The notes: a model not told the origin generated them from the sequence alone. A stretch of 64,000 nt of DNA from Afipia sp. 1NLS2 (GCF_000178995.1 NZ_ADVZ01000001.1:124001-188000), one strand, 5' to 3'. Shown: positions 1 to 10,972, numbered from the stretch's first letter. Translations and numbers: made by a program.

Positions 1-378
1 GTCGTCGATCTCGGCTTCTGCGCGCTCGCGATGTACCTGCTGCTGCCGAACGATCCGCCGATCGACTTCATGTCGATGGCGGTCGTTTTCATCCTGTCGA
101 CCCTGCTCGGCTTCGCGAGCCACGCGCCGGGAAGCCTCGGCGTGTTCGACGCCGCGATGCTCGTCGGACTTAACCAGTTCGGCCATGAGCAGCTTCTGGC
201 CTCGCTGCTGATTTTCCGCATGCTTTATTTCTTCATCCCGTTCGCGATCGCGATCTCGATCATGGGAGTAAGGGAGCTTTGGCTCAGCGTCATCCTGCCC
301 TGGCAGCAGAAGCGCAAGGCCTGCATGAGCCCGGCGCGGGCAACAGTGCCGCCGCCGTCGCAGAACAGAAACGGCTGA
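1..378 (+). CDS. YbhN/UPF0104 (LPG synthase TM-domain) family membrane protein, 3' part
   Basis: The reading frame is open from base 1, so the gene starts before the window and only its last 125 codons are seen. Two or three hydrophobic segments surround the motif SHAPGSLGVFDAAML. This resembles the conserved C-terminal part of the lysylphosphatidylglycerol synthase transmembrane family (YbhN/UPF0104), where a PGSxGxxExA-like loop recurs. There is no soluble lysyl-transferase domain after the membrane part; the protein ends in a short basic, proline-rich tail. Function in this branch is unproven, with polytopic inner-membrane lipid or sugar transport as the usual suggestion. A second member of the same family lies at 27040-27996. 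Confidence 0.75.
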   Translation, partial: VVDLGFCALAMYLLLPNDPPIDFMSMAVVFILSTLLGFASHAPGSLGVFDAAMLVGLNQFGHEQLLASLLIFRMLYFFIPFAIAISIMGVRELWLSVILPWQQKRKACMSPARATVPPPSQNRNG

Positions 379-424
379 CGGGCATTGTATCCCTGCAACC
401 GCAACATGCAGTGAAAACAAACTC

Positions 425-2389
425 ATGATCCGCCGAACCACCGCCCTCTTCGCACTCGCCCTCGCCATCCTGTCATGGGCCGGCGACGCGCGTGCCCAGG
501 ACACAGCATCCCCACCTTCCGCGGGCGGCATCCAGATTTCATGGGAAGTGCGCAACCGCTTCCGGCTGTTTCGCGAAGAGCGCGATTTCCAGCTTCAGGT
601 CGAAGCCATGTCTTCCGGCCGCAGCGTGCTCGCCGCCGAGGACGCGCTTGAGATTCAGAGCGACGGCCGCGGCTGGGCGCGCAACACGGTCGGCAGACTT
701 TGCATCGATCCCAGCGGGCACGTCAGCAATCCCTGCACGCGCGACGGCGTGAAGGAGGATTATCTCGCGCCGGTCGATCATGCGGTGACGGTCAGCCTGA
801 CCGGCGCGGTGCCGGTCGGCTCGGTATGCGCATGGTCGTTCAACGACAATGAAGGCCCGCCAATCCAGACCACGCTCGACTGCTCCGAGCCGATCAACTT
901 CCGCGTCCGCAATGGACGCACCACGATCGCCAGCGTCGATGTTTCGAGCGGCGGCAGCGACACGCCGCTGCATGATTCCACCCAGATCGCGGTCCGCGAC
1001 ATCCTGATTGCCGGTCTTGGCGATTCCATCGCATCCGGCGAAGGCAATCCGGACCGGCCGGTGGCGCTGGCCGACGACGGGTTCTGCTTCCGCTCGTATC
1101 TGGAAGGCTCGACCGGGCAATACTACCGGCCAAGCCGCAAGGGCTATAAAGGCGCGCGCGCCTGTGAGAGCGCGGCGGGCTCGAATGAACTGTTCGCCTG
1201 GCAGAAATTCGGCGCGCAATGGTTCAACGCCGCCTGCCACCGCTCGCTCTACAGCTATCAGACCCGCGCCGCGCTCGCGCTCGCCATCCAATACACCCAC
1301 ATCGCGGTGACCTATCTGCCGCTCGCCTGTTCGGGCGCCACCATCGACGAAGGATTGCTCGGCTCGTTGCCCGCGCGCGAATGCCTCGTCACCAAGACGG
1401 CAATGAACTGCGCGGGGACCGTCGGTTCGCAGGTCGGCGAATTGAAGGAGGCTCTCGCAGCAGCGCAGCGCCGTCAGCCCGAGCGCCAGCTCGACCTGCT
1501 GTTCCTGTCGATTGGCGCTAACGATATCAACTTCTCCGGCCTCGTCGCCGATGTGATCGTGGACAGCACCACCGAACGCACGCTGTTCAAGCGCAGCGGC
1601 ATGATCGGAAGCGTCGAGGATTCACGCAGCACGCTGACGCGCACGCTGCCGCAGAATTTCCAGCGGCTGCGCACTGCCTTGAAGCCGCTCGTCGGCGGCG
1701 ACCTGTCGCGCGTGGTGTTCGTGTCCTATGCGAATCCAACGCTGTTCAACGGCGCGCCCTGTCCCGGCGGCCTCGCCGGTTTCGACATTCACCCCGCCTT
1801 CAACGCAGCACCCGAGCGCCTCGCGAAGACATCGCAGTTCGTCGAGAGCGAATTCCTGCCGCAACTTAAGAACATCGTACTGTGCACCGGCGGCACGATC
1901 TGCAACGGGCCGCGCGATGCGATGACGTTCGTCGATCAGCATCAGGTCGCGTTCCAGAACCACGGCTTCTGCGCCCGCGCCGCCACCGATCCCGCATTCG
2001 ATCAGCAGTGCTTTTCCGCCGAGGGCAAGAGCTTCAACACCGATATCGTGGCGGCGGCATCCAATCCGCTGACCTGCGGCCAGGGTGCAAGCAAGTTTCG
2101 CGCTTATCTGCCGCGCGCGCGCTGGATCAGGGACGCGGACGACAGTTACTTCACCGCGATGACCTATCCGCTCGCGGCGAAAACGGCGAGCCAGCCCACC
2201 GATATTCATGACGCGACATGGGGCGTGCTGTCGGCGGTGTATGGCGGCGCCATTCATCCGACCGCCGAAGGCCATGCCGCGATGGCGGATGCCGCGTGGC
2301 CTGCCGCCGCCGCAATCCTCGGCCTGCCGCCAGTCGAGGCCGACGTCACGCGCGAGCCAATCGACCCGATTCAACAATTGAAGCGATAA
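425..2389 (+). CDS. Secreted SGNH/GDSL-type hydrolase
   Basis: A 654-residue protein with a clear Sec signal peptide (about residues 1-25, ending ARAQ), so probably periplasmic or exported. SGNH blocks are visible: GDSIASGEGN at 199-208 with the nucleophile Ser201, GAND at 364-367 (block III), and HPTAEGH at 611-617 (block V). The Asp normally three residues before the catalytic His is replaced by Gly608, which suggests a dyad or an Asp supplied elsewhere, as in some actinobacterial esterases. The N-terminal 190 residues look like a separate beta-rich domain. Many cysteines (for example around residues 470-500 and 520-545) suggest disulfides. The substrate is unknown; an esterase or lipase acting on envelope or extracellular esters is likely. 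Confidence 0.8.
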   Translation: MIRRTTALFALALAILSWAGDARAQDTASPPSAGGIQISWEVRNRFRLFREERDFQLQVEAMSSGRSVLAAEDALEIQSDGRGWARNTVGRLCIDPSGHVSNPCTRDGVKEDYLAPVDHAVTVSLTGAVPVGSVCAWSFNDNEGPPIQTTLDCSEPINFRVRNGRTTIASVDVSSGGSDTPLHDSTQIAVRDILIAGLGDSIASGEGNPDRPVALADDGFCFRSYLEGSTGQYYRPSRKGYKGARACESAAGSNELFAWQKFGAQWFNAACHRSLYSYQTRAALALAIQYTHIAVTYLPLACSGATIDEGLLGSLPARECLVTKTAMNCAGTVGSQVGELKEALAAAQRRQPERQLDLLFLSIGANDINFSGLVADVIVDSTTERTLFKRSGMIGSVEDSRSTLTRTLPQNFQRLRTALKPLVGGDLSRVVFVSYANPTLFNGAPCPGGLAGFDIHPAFNAAPERLAKTSQFVESEFLPQLKNIVLCTGGTICNGPRDAMTFVDQHQVAFQNHGFCARAATDPAFDQQCFSAEGKSFNTDIVAAASNPLTCGQGASKFRAYLPRARWIRDADDSYFTAMTYPLAAKTASQPTDIHDATWGVLSAVYGGAIHPTAEGHAAMADAAWPAAAAILGLPPVEADVTREPIDPIQQLKR

Positions 2390-2403
2390 AGGCAAATCGA
2401 TGA

Positions 2404-2429
2404 ATCGCGCGGCAACGCAGCCGCGCGAT
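2404..2429. terminator. Convergent-gene hairpin
   Basis: A perfect 10-bp stem, ATCGCGCGGC at 2404-2413 and GCCGCGCGAT at 2420-2429, with a 6-base loop. It lies in the 50-bp gap between two convergent stop codons. There is no U-run on either side, so it may act as a weak or Rho-assisted bidirectional terminator. Confidence 0.5.
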
Positions 2430-2439
2430 CATGCGCGTC

Positions 2440-3594
<1,155 letters not shown>

Positions 3595-3640
3595 CTAACA
3601 GATTGTAAGGATAGAAGAATTCTAAGCAGGCAGCGGCCGC

Positions 3641-4027
<387 letters not shown>

Positions 4028-4039
4028 TCAAGCCGCGGA

Positions 4040-4429
4040 TTATCTGGATAAATTGCCGCCCGCGAGATGTGCGTCGATCGCCGCGAAAGCCTCATCCACG
4101 CTGCCCCGAAGCTGCTTGAACGCAGCCGCAAAGCCGCTGTGTTCACGCAATCCGCTCTCCAGCGCATAGGCCGCCTCGCCGACCTCGAAGGCACCGATTG
4201 CGCGCGCGGAGCCCTTCAGCGTATGCGCAAGCTCGGCGGCGTTTTCAGGTCGCGGAGCGAGTTGCGCGAGCAGATCGCGGGTCTGCGCCTTGAACATCTC
4301 CAGCACTTCGCGCTCGAGCCGTATGTCGCCGAGCGTCATGCTGCGCAGATAGGACAAGTCGAGCGGCATTGGCATCGGGACCAGCGGCGGCGAAGGCATC
4401 CAGGGAACCTGTTCGATTGAAAACTGCAT
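4040..4429 (-). CDS. Hpt-domain histidine phosphotransfer protein
   Basis: A 129-residue stand-alone Hpt protein. The phospho-acceptor motif AHTLKGSARAIG contains His69, followed by the usual amphipathic helix of a four-helix bundle; there is no kinase or receiver domain. Such proteins pass phosphate between hybrid kinases and response regulators. The gene is divergent from the large coiled-coil gene at 4782, and the shared upstream region holds a CtrA full site. This hints at a cell-cycle connection, but no partner kinase lies in the window. The first 25 residues are proline/methionine-rich, so an internal Met start (residue 11, 19 or 21) is possible. Confidence 0.82.
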   Translation of the reverse strand: MQFSIEQVPWMPSPPLVPMPMPLDLSYLRSMTLGDIRLEREVLEMFKAQTRDLLAQLAPRPENAAELAHTLKGSARAIGAFEVGEAAYALESGLREHSGFAAAFKQLRGSVDEAFAAIDAHLAGGNLSR

Positions 4430-4781
4430 CGCACCCTGCTCGCAGGACGGCCTAACCGCCAGCGAACACGGATTCGGTTAACGCAATCTTTCCAAACCGG
4501 GCCCGTCATCCCCAACACGATTTTGCCACAATTTCAGACGGCCGCTAAAACAGCGGCTTTGGCGGGGGTGGCCATGGCCGTGTTAACGATGATTAAAATG
4601 TTCTTAACGCGAACCATTTCATTCGATCCAATCAGCCAATAGGATGTTGGCGGAAATGGGGGACAAGCCACCATCCGCAGCAGTCATGGCCTGCGGGATG
4701 TGGCAAGGACGGGCTGGCGCGGCGGCACATGGTTGCGGCTCCCCTCTTTAAGTGCGTGAATAAACAAGGGCGTACCAGTAA
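4430..4781. other. Divergent intergenic region (352 bp)
   Basis: No convincing ORF. This region separates the divergent Hpt and coiled-coil genes. It is locally AT-rich around 4580-4625, holds the CtrA-like site at 4593-4608, and a second partial TTAA pair overlaps it (4583-4596). An isolated GGTTAACG lies near 4476. Confidence 0.7.
4593..4608 (+). promoter_or_regulatory. CtrA full-site box (TTAA-N7-TTAAC)
   Basis: The sequence reads TTAA, seven bases (AATGTTC), then TTAAC, a perfect match to the alphaproteobacterial CtrA binding consensus. It lies 174 bp before the start of the giant coiled-coil gene and 164 bp before the divergent Hpt gene. Another TTAAC begins at 4583, giving overlapping half-sites in an AT-rich patch of a GC-rich genome. 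Binding is inferred, not shown. Confidence 0.6.
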
Positions 4782-7700
4782 ATGGCGAAAAATTCGAAGG
4801 TCAAAGACCCAACTGAAGTCGCCCTCTCCGCGATTCAGGAAGCGCTGAACATCTCCGATCCATCGCAAGCGGCCGATGACCAATCGTCCCTGTCCAACGA
4901 ACCTCTCCGCGCGCCCGAAAACGATTTCGGCGATGTCCGTTTCGGCCGTCAGGCCGCCAATGACGACCGCGAAGCCATCGGCGCGGTCCTCCAGTCGCTT
5001 CAGCGCGGCCGCCCCCGCCGCAGCGCCTATACCTTCGCCGCCATTTTCTCGGGACTGTGGATTGCCGCCGCGGGCTTCCTGATCGTCTCTTTCCTGCCCT
5101 CGCTCGAAGCCATGGTCGGCTCGAACGGCGGCGCGCTGGCTCTCGTCGGCCTCGCCTGCGTGTTCGTCACGCCCCTCATCCTGTTCTACTTCATCGCGAG
5201 CGTTTCCTGGCGCAGCCAGGAACTGAGCATGATCGCCCAGTCCATGGCGCAGATGGCCGTGCGCTTCTCCGAGCCCGAGCACGTCGCGAGCGATGCCATG
5301 GTCACCGTCGGTCAGGCGATCCGCCGTGAAGTCGCGGCGATGGGCGACGGCGTCGAGCGCGCCATTGCGCGTGCCGGCGAACTGGAAGCCCTCGTCACCA
5401 ACGAAGTTTCTGCGCTTGAACGCGCCTACAGCGACAACGAAGTCCGCATTCGCGCCCTGCTTCAGGACATCTCCACCCAGCGCGACAACCTCGTCGGCCA
5501 GGCCGAGCAGGTTCGCAACGCGATCTCGGGCGTGCAGATCGACCTGCGTCAGGACATCGCCATCATCAGCGACGCCATCGCCGCGCGCGTGGACGAGGTG
5601 ACGAACAACATCACCCACATGCTGGAAGAGCGCAGCGACCACATTACCGGCGCGTTCGCTGCTGCCGGCGACAACATGATCATCGCGCTCGGCGAGCGCG
5701 GCGGCGACCTGCTCGACCGCCTCGAGGAAGCCAGCAACCAGACCGCCAACGCGGTGTTGGAGGCGAGCGAACAGCTCACCGCCAACCTCAATTTCAAAAC
5801 CAGCCACATCCACGACGAATTCGCCGAACTCGCCGACAACATCCATGAGTTGCTCAACGACCGCGTCGAGCGCATCACCGGCGACTTCGAACAGCGTGCC
5901 AATTCGATCGTCGACGGCATCACGCTGCGCACCGAGCAGGTTCACGACACCCTCAAGAATTCCGGCGACTCGCTGCTGAACGAGATGGAGCTGCGCTCCA
6001 TCGACCTCGCCGCGAAGGTGGACGAGGCCAGCACCCGTCTTGCGGACCACATCCTCACCAGCAGCGACAAGGTGAGCGAATCCCTCGACGTCACCATCAA
6101 CACGCTGGTCGCCAAGGTCGCGAGCCAGACCGAAAGCACGCACGAAGCCCTCTCCTCCCGCATTGCCTCGTTCGAGACGCTGATGCGTGAACAGGGTGGC
6201 GAGCTGGCCGAGAAATTCGCCCGCGACAGCGGCACGCTCGGCGCATTGATCACGCGTCACGTCGCGGAGTTCGACCGCACGGTGAAGACCTATGGCGGCG
6301 AGATCGTCGAGCGCATGGGCCAGCACACCCAGGGCATTTCCGACAGCCTGAAAGCCTATGTCGACACCTTCGACACGCGCGTCACTACGCATGGCGCCCA
6401 GATCCGCGACACCCTCGACGAACGCCTTGGCGTCTTCCAGAGCGCTCTCGATTCCCGCGTCACCACGCTTGAAGTGTCGCTCGACACCACGATCAAGTCG
6501 TTCGACAACACCATCGACCAGCGCCTGTCCGCACTCGAAAGCTCCTTCGACAGGCGCGCCGAGACAGTCACTCAGGCCATCGACGCACAGAGCACCGCTC
6601 TCGCCGATACTCTCTCTACCCGCTTCGGCGAGATGCAGAAGGGCATCGAAAACCACGCAGGCTCGGTTGCGTCCGATATCGAGGCCCGCGTTGTCCGCTT
6701 CGAGAACCTGCTCGACATCCGCGTCGAATCCGCTGCCAGCCGCGTCGAGGCGAGCGGGCAGAAGGCCAGCGAGACCCTGATTTCACGCACCGAAGAAATC
6801 ACGCAGAGCATCAAGGCCCGCGTCGAGGATTCGGAGCGCTCATTGACCAACCTCGCCGTGGAAACCAGCGAAGCGATCCAGAGCGGCGCCCGCAACGCCC
6901 AGCAGTCGCTGCTGGCCTTGTCCGGCGAAGTCGGCTCGCAGTTGCGCGCCACCACGACCGAGATGGAGCGCACCATCCAGACCAGTGCGCGCGAGACCGA
7001 GAGCACCCTCTTCCTCGCCTCCAACAACGCCAGTGCCCAGATCAAGTCGGCTTCCGCCGAGATCGAGCGCACCATCGCCACCGGCACCGAAAGCTTCGGC
7101 CAGACCCTTAGCAACAAGGTCGAGGAGATCACCGGCGGCGTTCGCGAACAGACTGACCGCATCGCGGCCATCCTCGACGAGAAGCGTGCACCGCTCACCG
7201 AGGCCATCACCGCCAAGACCGAACAGCTTGCGGCGATCCTCGGCGACAGAAGCGGCCAGCTCAGCCTGATGATCGATGGCAAGAGCGCGCAGCTTGTCGA
7301 GGCGCTCAGCACTAAGACACACGAGTTTGCCCATACCATCAGCGGCGCGACCACCAGCGCGCTCAAGGCGATCGAGACCCAGAGCAGCGACTTCACCGTG
7401 CAGTTGATGAACCAGAGCTCGGACATTTCGCGCCAGATCACCGCCGCGAGCGAGTTGGCCACCGGCTCCGTCGGCAGGGCGCTGAAGGACGTCGAGACCA
7501 GCACCCGCGCTGCGATCGACCAGTCGCGCCAGGTTGCGACCGCCGCCGTCACCGAAATGCAGGAGACCAGCAAGATCCTGCGCACGGATACGGTCGCGCT
7601 GTTCGAGCGGCTGCGTGAAGGCAACATCCTGCTGCAGGAAGTGCTCACCGGCGCCCACGAAAACCTCAACTCGCTGGAGCGGGCACTGGTCACGCGCGTC

Positions 7701-9047
7701 GCCGATTTCGTCACCGCGCTCAACGATGTCACCAGCCGCAACAGCGCCTCGACGAGCGCGCTGGAAGAACAGCTGCGCACCTTCAACGAATCCACCTCCG
7801 GCGCGCTGGAAGGCCTCAGCAGCCTCTCGGCCCAGTTCGAGAGCCATGGCCGCCTGCTGTCCGATGCGGTTCGCACCGTCGAAGAGAGCAACGAGCGCAC
7901 CTCGCAGTCCGTCGCCGAGCGCCAGAGCCTGCTGGAACAGCTCACCACCACGATCGACACCCGCACCCTCGATCTCGACGAGCGCCTCAACCGCTTCGTC
8001 AGCCTGCTTGAGGAATCGCTCAACGCCGCCGAGCTGCGCGCGCGCGATATCGCGCGTGTCGTTGCCGAAAGCGCCGGGGCAAGCTCCTCCGCGGTTGGCC
8101 GTCAGTTCGAAGCCGTTCGCATGGCTGTCGAGGACGAGCGCCGCCAGACGCTCGAGGCGATGGGCGAGATTTACGATCGCGGCACTCAGGATGCAGCCAG
8201 CATGTTCGCGGAAGCATCCGACAAGTTCAGCAACATCGTCCACTCGATGAAGCAGATGGCTGCCGAACTGCATCAGGAACTTGACGCCACCCGCGCCGAT
8301 CTGCGCCGCGGCGTGCTGGAATTGCCGCAGGAAGCATCCGAAAGCACCGCGCAGATGCGCAAGGTCATCGTCGATCAGATCGAAGCCCTGGCCGAGCTCA
8401 ACCGCATTGTCGCCCGCCATGGCCGCGGCCTCGACGTTGCCGCGACGACGCGTCAGGAAGAGCCCGCGATGGCCGTAGCGAACAGCCGCAACGCAGCCCC
8501 TGCGCCGCGCAGCCGCGACTATGGCAGCGCCTCGAACCTGCCGCCGCCGGACCTCGGCGCGCCGAACGGCCGCCGCACCGAAGCACCGTCCGTCAGCCCC
8601 GCCGGCTCCGATCAGGCGCGCGACGGCTGGCTGTCCGACCTGCTCAATCGCACCGACGCGACCGTCAACGAACGTGGCCGCTCCTCTCAGACGGCCCGCG
8701 CTCCGAGTGGCAATCCGCTGGATGCCCTGTCACTCGACATCTCGCGTCTGGTGGATCGCGATCTCGCCGCCGAGATGTGGGACCGCTATCAGCGCGGCGA
8801 ACGCAAGGCCTTCAACAAGCGCCTCTACACGCCGTCGGGCCAGAAGGCATTCGATGAAGTCGCCCGCAAGTATCGCGCCGACCGCGCCTTCAAGCAGACC
8901 GTGGACCGTTACATCAACGAGTTCGAACGGCTGCTGGACGAAGTCTCGCGCGACGAGCGTGGCCCGGCCGCGCTGCGTGGCCACCTGACGTCGGAAACGG
9001 GTCTGGTCTACACCTTGCTCGCCCACGCCGCAGGCCGCCTCGGCTGA
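4782..9047 (+). CDS. Giant membrane-anchored coiled-coil protein, polar growth scaffold-like (GPR/RgsE type)
   Basis: A 1421-residue protein. Residues 1-80 are a charged cytosolic head, two hydrophobic segments lie near 84-104 and 118-140, residues about 150-1240 form a nearly unbroken alpha-helical repeat rich in Glu, Thr, Ala and Arg, then comes a flexible Pro/Ala/Arg linker. A compact conserved C-terminal domain (about 1308-1421, with the motif FNKRLYTPSGQKAFDE) closes it. This architecture and the apolipoprotein-like helical repeats match the growth-pole-ring/RgsE proteins of Hyphomicrobiales, which scaffold polar peptidoglycan insertion; this copy is shorter than the roughly 2100-residue Agrobacterium protein. 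Homology is by architecture, so orthology is uncertain. Thr/Ser-rich antisense frames over the gene are shadows. A strong bidirectional terminator follows the stop codon. Confidence 0.72.
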   Translation: MAKNSKVKDPTEVALSAIQEALNISDPSQAADDQSSLSNEPLRAPENDFGDVRFGRQAANDDREAIGAVLQSLQRGRPRRSAYTFAAIFSGLWIAAAGFLIVSFLPSLEAMVGSNGGALALVGLACVFVTPLILFYFIASVSWRSQELSMIAQSMAQMAVRFSEPEHVASDAMVTVGQAIRREVAAMGDGVERAIARAGELEALVTNEVSALERAYSDNEVRIRALLQDISTQRDNLVGQAEQVRNAISGVQIDLRQDIAIISDAIAARVDEVTNNITHMLEERSDHITGAFAAAGDNMIIALGERGGDLLDRLEEASNQTANAVLEASEQLTANLNFKTSHIHDEFAELADNIHELLNDRVERITGDFEQRANSIVDGITLRTEQVHDTLKNSGDSLLNEMELRSIDLAAKVDEASTRLADHILTSSDKVSESLDVTINTLVAKVASQTESTHEALSSRIASFETLMREQGGELAEKFARDSGTLGALITRHVAEFDRTVKTYGGEIVERMGQHTQGISDSLKAYVDTFDTRVTTHGAQIRDTLDERLGVFQSALDSRVTTLEVSLDTTIKSFDNTIDQRLSALESSFDRRAETVTQAIDAQSTALADTLSTRFGEMQKGIENHAGSVASDIEARVVRFENLLDIRVESAASRVEASGQKASETLISRTEEITQSIKARVEDSERSLTNLAVETSEAIQSGARNAQQSLLALSGEVGSQLRATTTEMERTIQTSARETESTLFLASNNASAQIKSASAEIERTIATGTESFGQTLSNKVEEITGGVREQTDRIAAILDEKRAPLTEAITAKTEQLAAILGDRSGQLSLMIDGKSAQLVEALSTKTHEFAHTISGATTSALKAIETQSSDFTVQLMNQSSDISRQITAASELATGSVGRALKDVETSTRAAIDQSRQVATAAVTEMQETSKILRTDTVALFERLREGNILLQEVLTGAHENLNSLERALVTRVADFVTALNDVTSRNSASTSALEEQLRTFNESTSGALEGLSSLSAQFESHGRLLSDAVRTVEESNERTSQSVAERQSLLEQLTTTIDTRTLDLDERLNRFVSLLEESLNAAELRARDIARVVAESAGASSSAVGRQFEAVRMAVEDERRQTLEAMGEIYDRGTQDAASMFAEASDKFSNIVHSMKQMAAELHQELDATRADLRRGVLELPQEASESTAQMRKVIVDQIEALAELNRIVARHGRGLDVAATTRQEEPAMAVANSRNAAPAPRSRDYGSASNLPPPDLGAPNGRRTEAPSVSPAGSDQARDGWLSDLLNRTDATVNERGRSSQTARAPSGNPLDALSLDISRLVDRDLAAEMWDRYQRGERKAFNKRLYTPSGQKAFDEVARKYRADRAFKQTVDRYINEFERLLDEVSRDERGPAALRGHLTSETGLVYTLLAHAAGRLG

Positions 9048-9070
9048 CAGCCACGCGAACGAATGAAATA

Positions 9071-9102
9071 AAAAAAGCGGAAGCTCAGGCTTCCGCTTTT
9101 TT
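9071..9102. terminator. Bidirectional intrinsic terminator
   Basis: Perfect stem GCGGAAGC (9077-9084) / GCTTCCGC (9089-9096), loop TCAG, flanked by A6 on the left and T6 on the right. It therefore works for both the coiled-coil gene (plus strand) and the glucokinase operon (minus strand), whose stop codons flank it. Confidence 0.92.
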
Positions 9103-9110
9103 ATTTGGTT

Positions 9111-10091
9111 TCAGGCATCCACCTCGATCGGCACATTGGCGAGCCCGAGCAGCGCCGGGGATTCTTCGAGGATCAAGGGCGTGGGAACGGTTTGCAACCA
9201 TTCGCGGAAGCGGCCCTTGCTCTCGAACTGCGCACGGAAACCGGAGGCTGCAAAAGCTTCCTTGAAGCGCAGCAGAATGCCGCCCGCGATGTAGATGCCG
9301 CCCGTTGCTCCCAACGTCAGCGCAAGATCGCCCGCGACCGTGCCCAGTATCTCGCAGAAATGTCCGAACGCCTTCACACAGGTCGGATCGGTGCCGCGCA
9401 TGGCGTGGTCGGTGACATCGGCAGGCGTCAGCGGCGCAGCCATCGCGCCCTCGATCTCGCACAGGGCTTGATAAAGATTGACGAGACCGACACCCGACAA
9501 TACGCGCTCGGCGGACACATGACCGAACCGCTTGCGGAGAATGACGAGAATCCGGTCTTCCATCTCATTGGACGGCGGGAGGCTGACATGACCGCCCTCT
9601 CCCGGAATGAGCGTCCAGCGGTCGCCGTTCGGCACCAGCGCACCGACACCAAGGCCGGTGCCGGGACCGATCACGCCGATCGGCCCTTTCGCACCGGCAT
9701 GATCCGGCCCGATGGCAAAGCAATCGGCCTTCGGCAGATAGGGGATGGATAAGGCCGCCGCGGCGAAATCGTTGAGCACACGAAACGCTTTCAGGCCAAG
9801 GCGCTGCCTCATGTCCTCGGCGGAGAACGACCATGCAAGATTCGTCATCTTGATCTTGTCGCCGCGCACCGGTCCAGCGACATCGATCACAGCCACCGAA
9901 GGCTTCTTATCCGGCGGCAGCGCAGCGAGGTAATCCTGCATCGCCTCGAACAGCGAATTGTATTTGCCGACATCGCTGCGCCGCTCATGGCTGTACGCGC
10001 CATGCTGCGCCAGCGCGAAGCGTGCATGGGTGCCGCCAATGTCTCCGATGACCCGCAGGTCATCCAGTCCTGCGCTTGCCGTGACGTTCAT
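9111..10091 (-). CDS. glk: Glucokinase
   Basis: A 326-residue bacterial ROK-independent glucokinase (Glk family) that phosphorylates glucose with ATP in the cytosol. Visible motifs are the N-terminal phosphate loop GDIGGTHARFAL (16-27), the catalytic-Asp segment VLNDFAAAAL, GPGTGLGVGAL, and EGGHVSLPP near the glucose site. It is the last gene of the mlaE-mlaF-mlaD-glk operon: its ATG overlaps the mlaD stop by 4 bp (ATGA), so translation is probably coupled. Why a sugar kinase sits behind a lipid transporter is not evident. Confidence 0.93.
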   Translation of the reverse strand: MNVTASAGLDDLRVIGDIGGTHARFALAQHGAYSHERRSDVGKYNSLFEAMQDYLAALPPDKKPSVAVIDVAGPVRGDKIKMTNLAWSFSAEDMRQRLGLKAFRVLNDFAAAALSIPYLPKADCFAIGPDHAGAKGPIGVIGPGTGLGVGALVPNGDRWTLIPGEGGHVSLPPSNEMEDRILVILRKRFGHVSAERVLSGVGLVNLYQALCEIEGAMAAPLTPADVTDHAMRGTDPTCVKAFGHFCEILGTVAGDLALTLGATGGIYIAGGILLRFKEAFAASGFRAQFESKGRFREWLQTVPTPLILEESPALLGLANVPIEVDA

Positions 10092-10960
10092 CGCGCCGGC
10101 GGGCGGTGCGGCCGTGCCGGTGCGGGGGCCGGCTGCGGTTGCGGAGGTGCCGTGCGGTTGTCGGTGGCACTGGCGCCGAACAGCACACGGGTCGGGTTGC
10201 GATCGAAATTGTTCACCGCGCGGCTGATGTCGCCGAGCGTACGGCGGCTGTCGGAAATCAGCGCCCGTCCGTCCGATGTCAGCGCCGCTGTCCGCTTGTC
10301 GAGGTTGTCCGCCAGTTCGCGGAACGAGCGCGCGGCCTTCTGCAACTCACCGCCCTCGCCGTCCTTGCCGCCCATCAGCGAATCCACGCCGACCATGATG
10401 CTGTCGATGCGGCTGGAATTGTCGGCCAACGCCTTGGAGAACGTCTTCAAATTCTCCATGCTGTCATGCAGCGCCGCCTGATTGTCGGTCACGAGCTTGT
10501 TGACGTTTTGCAGCGTCGCCCGCACCGCCTCACCGATGTCCATGATCGCGTTCGGATCCGCCGTCAGCGTCGGCACGCCGTCATCGGCCACCGGAATGCC
10601 GCCCGCCTCCAATGAGCCGCCCTTCAGCGACACCGCCGACACGCCGGTGAGGCCCGCGAACTCCAGTCCGACAAGAGTGTCGGCGCGGATCGGCGCGCTC
10701 TTGTCGACGGAGGCGATCACCACCACACGCTTCGGATCGTCGAGCTTGATCGAGGTCACTTCGCCGATCTTGATCCCGTTGAAGTTGACGTTGCCGCCGG
10801 TGCGCAGGCCCGAGGCCGCGCCCTCGAAGACGATACGGATCGGCGAACGCTGCGCGACCGAGCCGAGGTTCTGAAACCAGAACACGAAGCCGAACGCCGC
10901 CGCGATCACGGCCAGCGTGAAGGCACCGATCAGAAGATAGTTCGCCCGCGTTTCCATCAC
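10088..10960 (-). CDS. mlaD: MlaD-like MCE-domain lipid-binding protein
   Basis: A 290-residue protein with a single N-terminal membrane anchor (about residues 8-28) followed by an MCE domain (about 38-116, beginning SPIRIVFEGAASGLRTGGNV), a helical region and an Ala/Pro/Arg-rich tail. In the Mla system this protein forms a periplasmic hexameric ring that handles phospholipids between the inner and outer membranes. The gene sits 12 bp after mlaF and overlaps glk by 4 bp. The long helical C-terminus resembles the needle region of extended MCE proteins more than the short E. coli MlaD. Confidence 0.88.
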   Translation of the reverse strand: MMETRANYLLIGAFTLAVIAAAFGFVFWFQNLGSVAQRSPIRIVFEGAASGLRTGGNVNFNGIKIGEVTSIKLDDPKRVVVIASVDKSAPIRADTLVGLEFAGLTGVSAVSLKGGSLEAGGIPVADDGVPTLTADPNAIMDIGEAVRATLQNVNKLVTDNQAALHDSMENLKTFSKALADNSSRIDSIMVGVDSLMGGKDGEGGELQKAARSFRELADNLDKRTAALTSDGRALISDSRRTLGDISRAVNNFDRNPTRVLFGASATDNRTAPPQPQPAPAPARPHRPPAR

Positions 10961-10972
10961 TCAAACTCCGGT

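Noticed and set aside
4632-6656. A 674-residue minus-strand frame over the coiled-coil gene
   Set aside because: It is the mirror of the repetitive coiled-coil sequence and has no independent motifs or ribosome site; similar antisense frames at 6572-8023 and 6840-8420 are shadows too.
4900-8400. Tandem DNA repeat or CRISPR-like array
   Set aside because: The apparent periodicity comes from heptad-type coiled-coil codons in one long ORF; no constant-length repeats with spacers are present.
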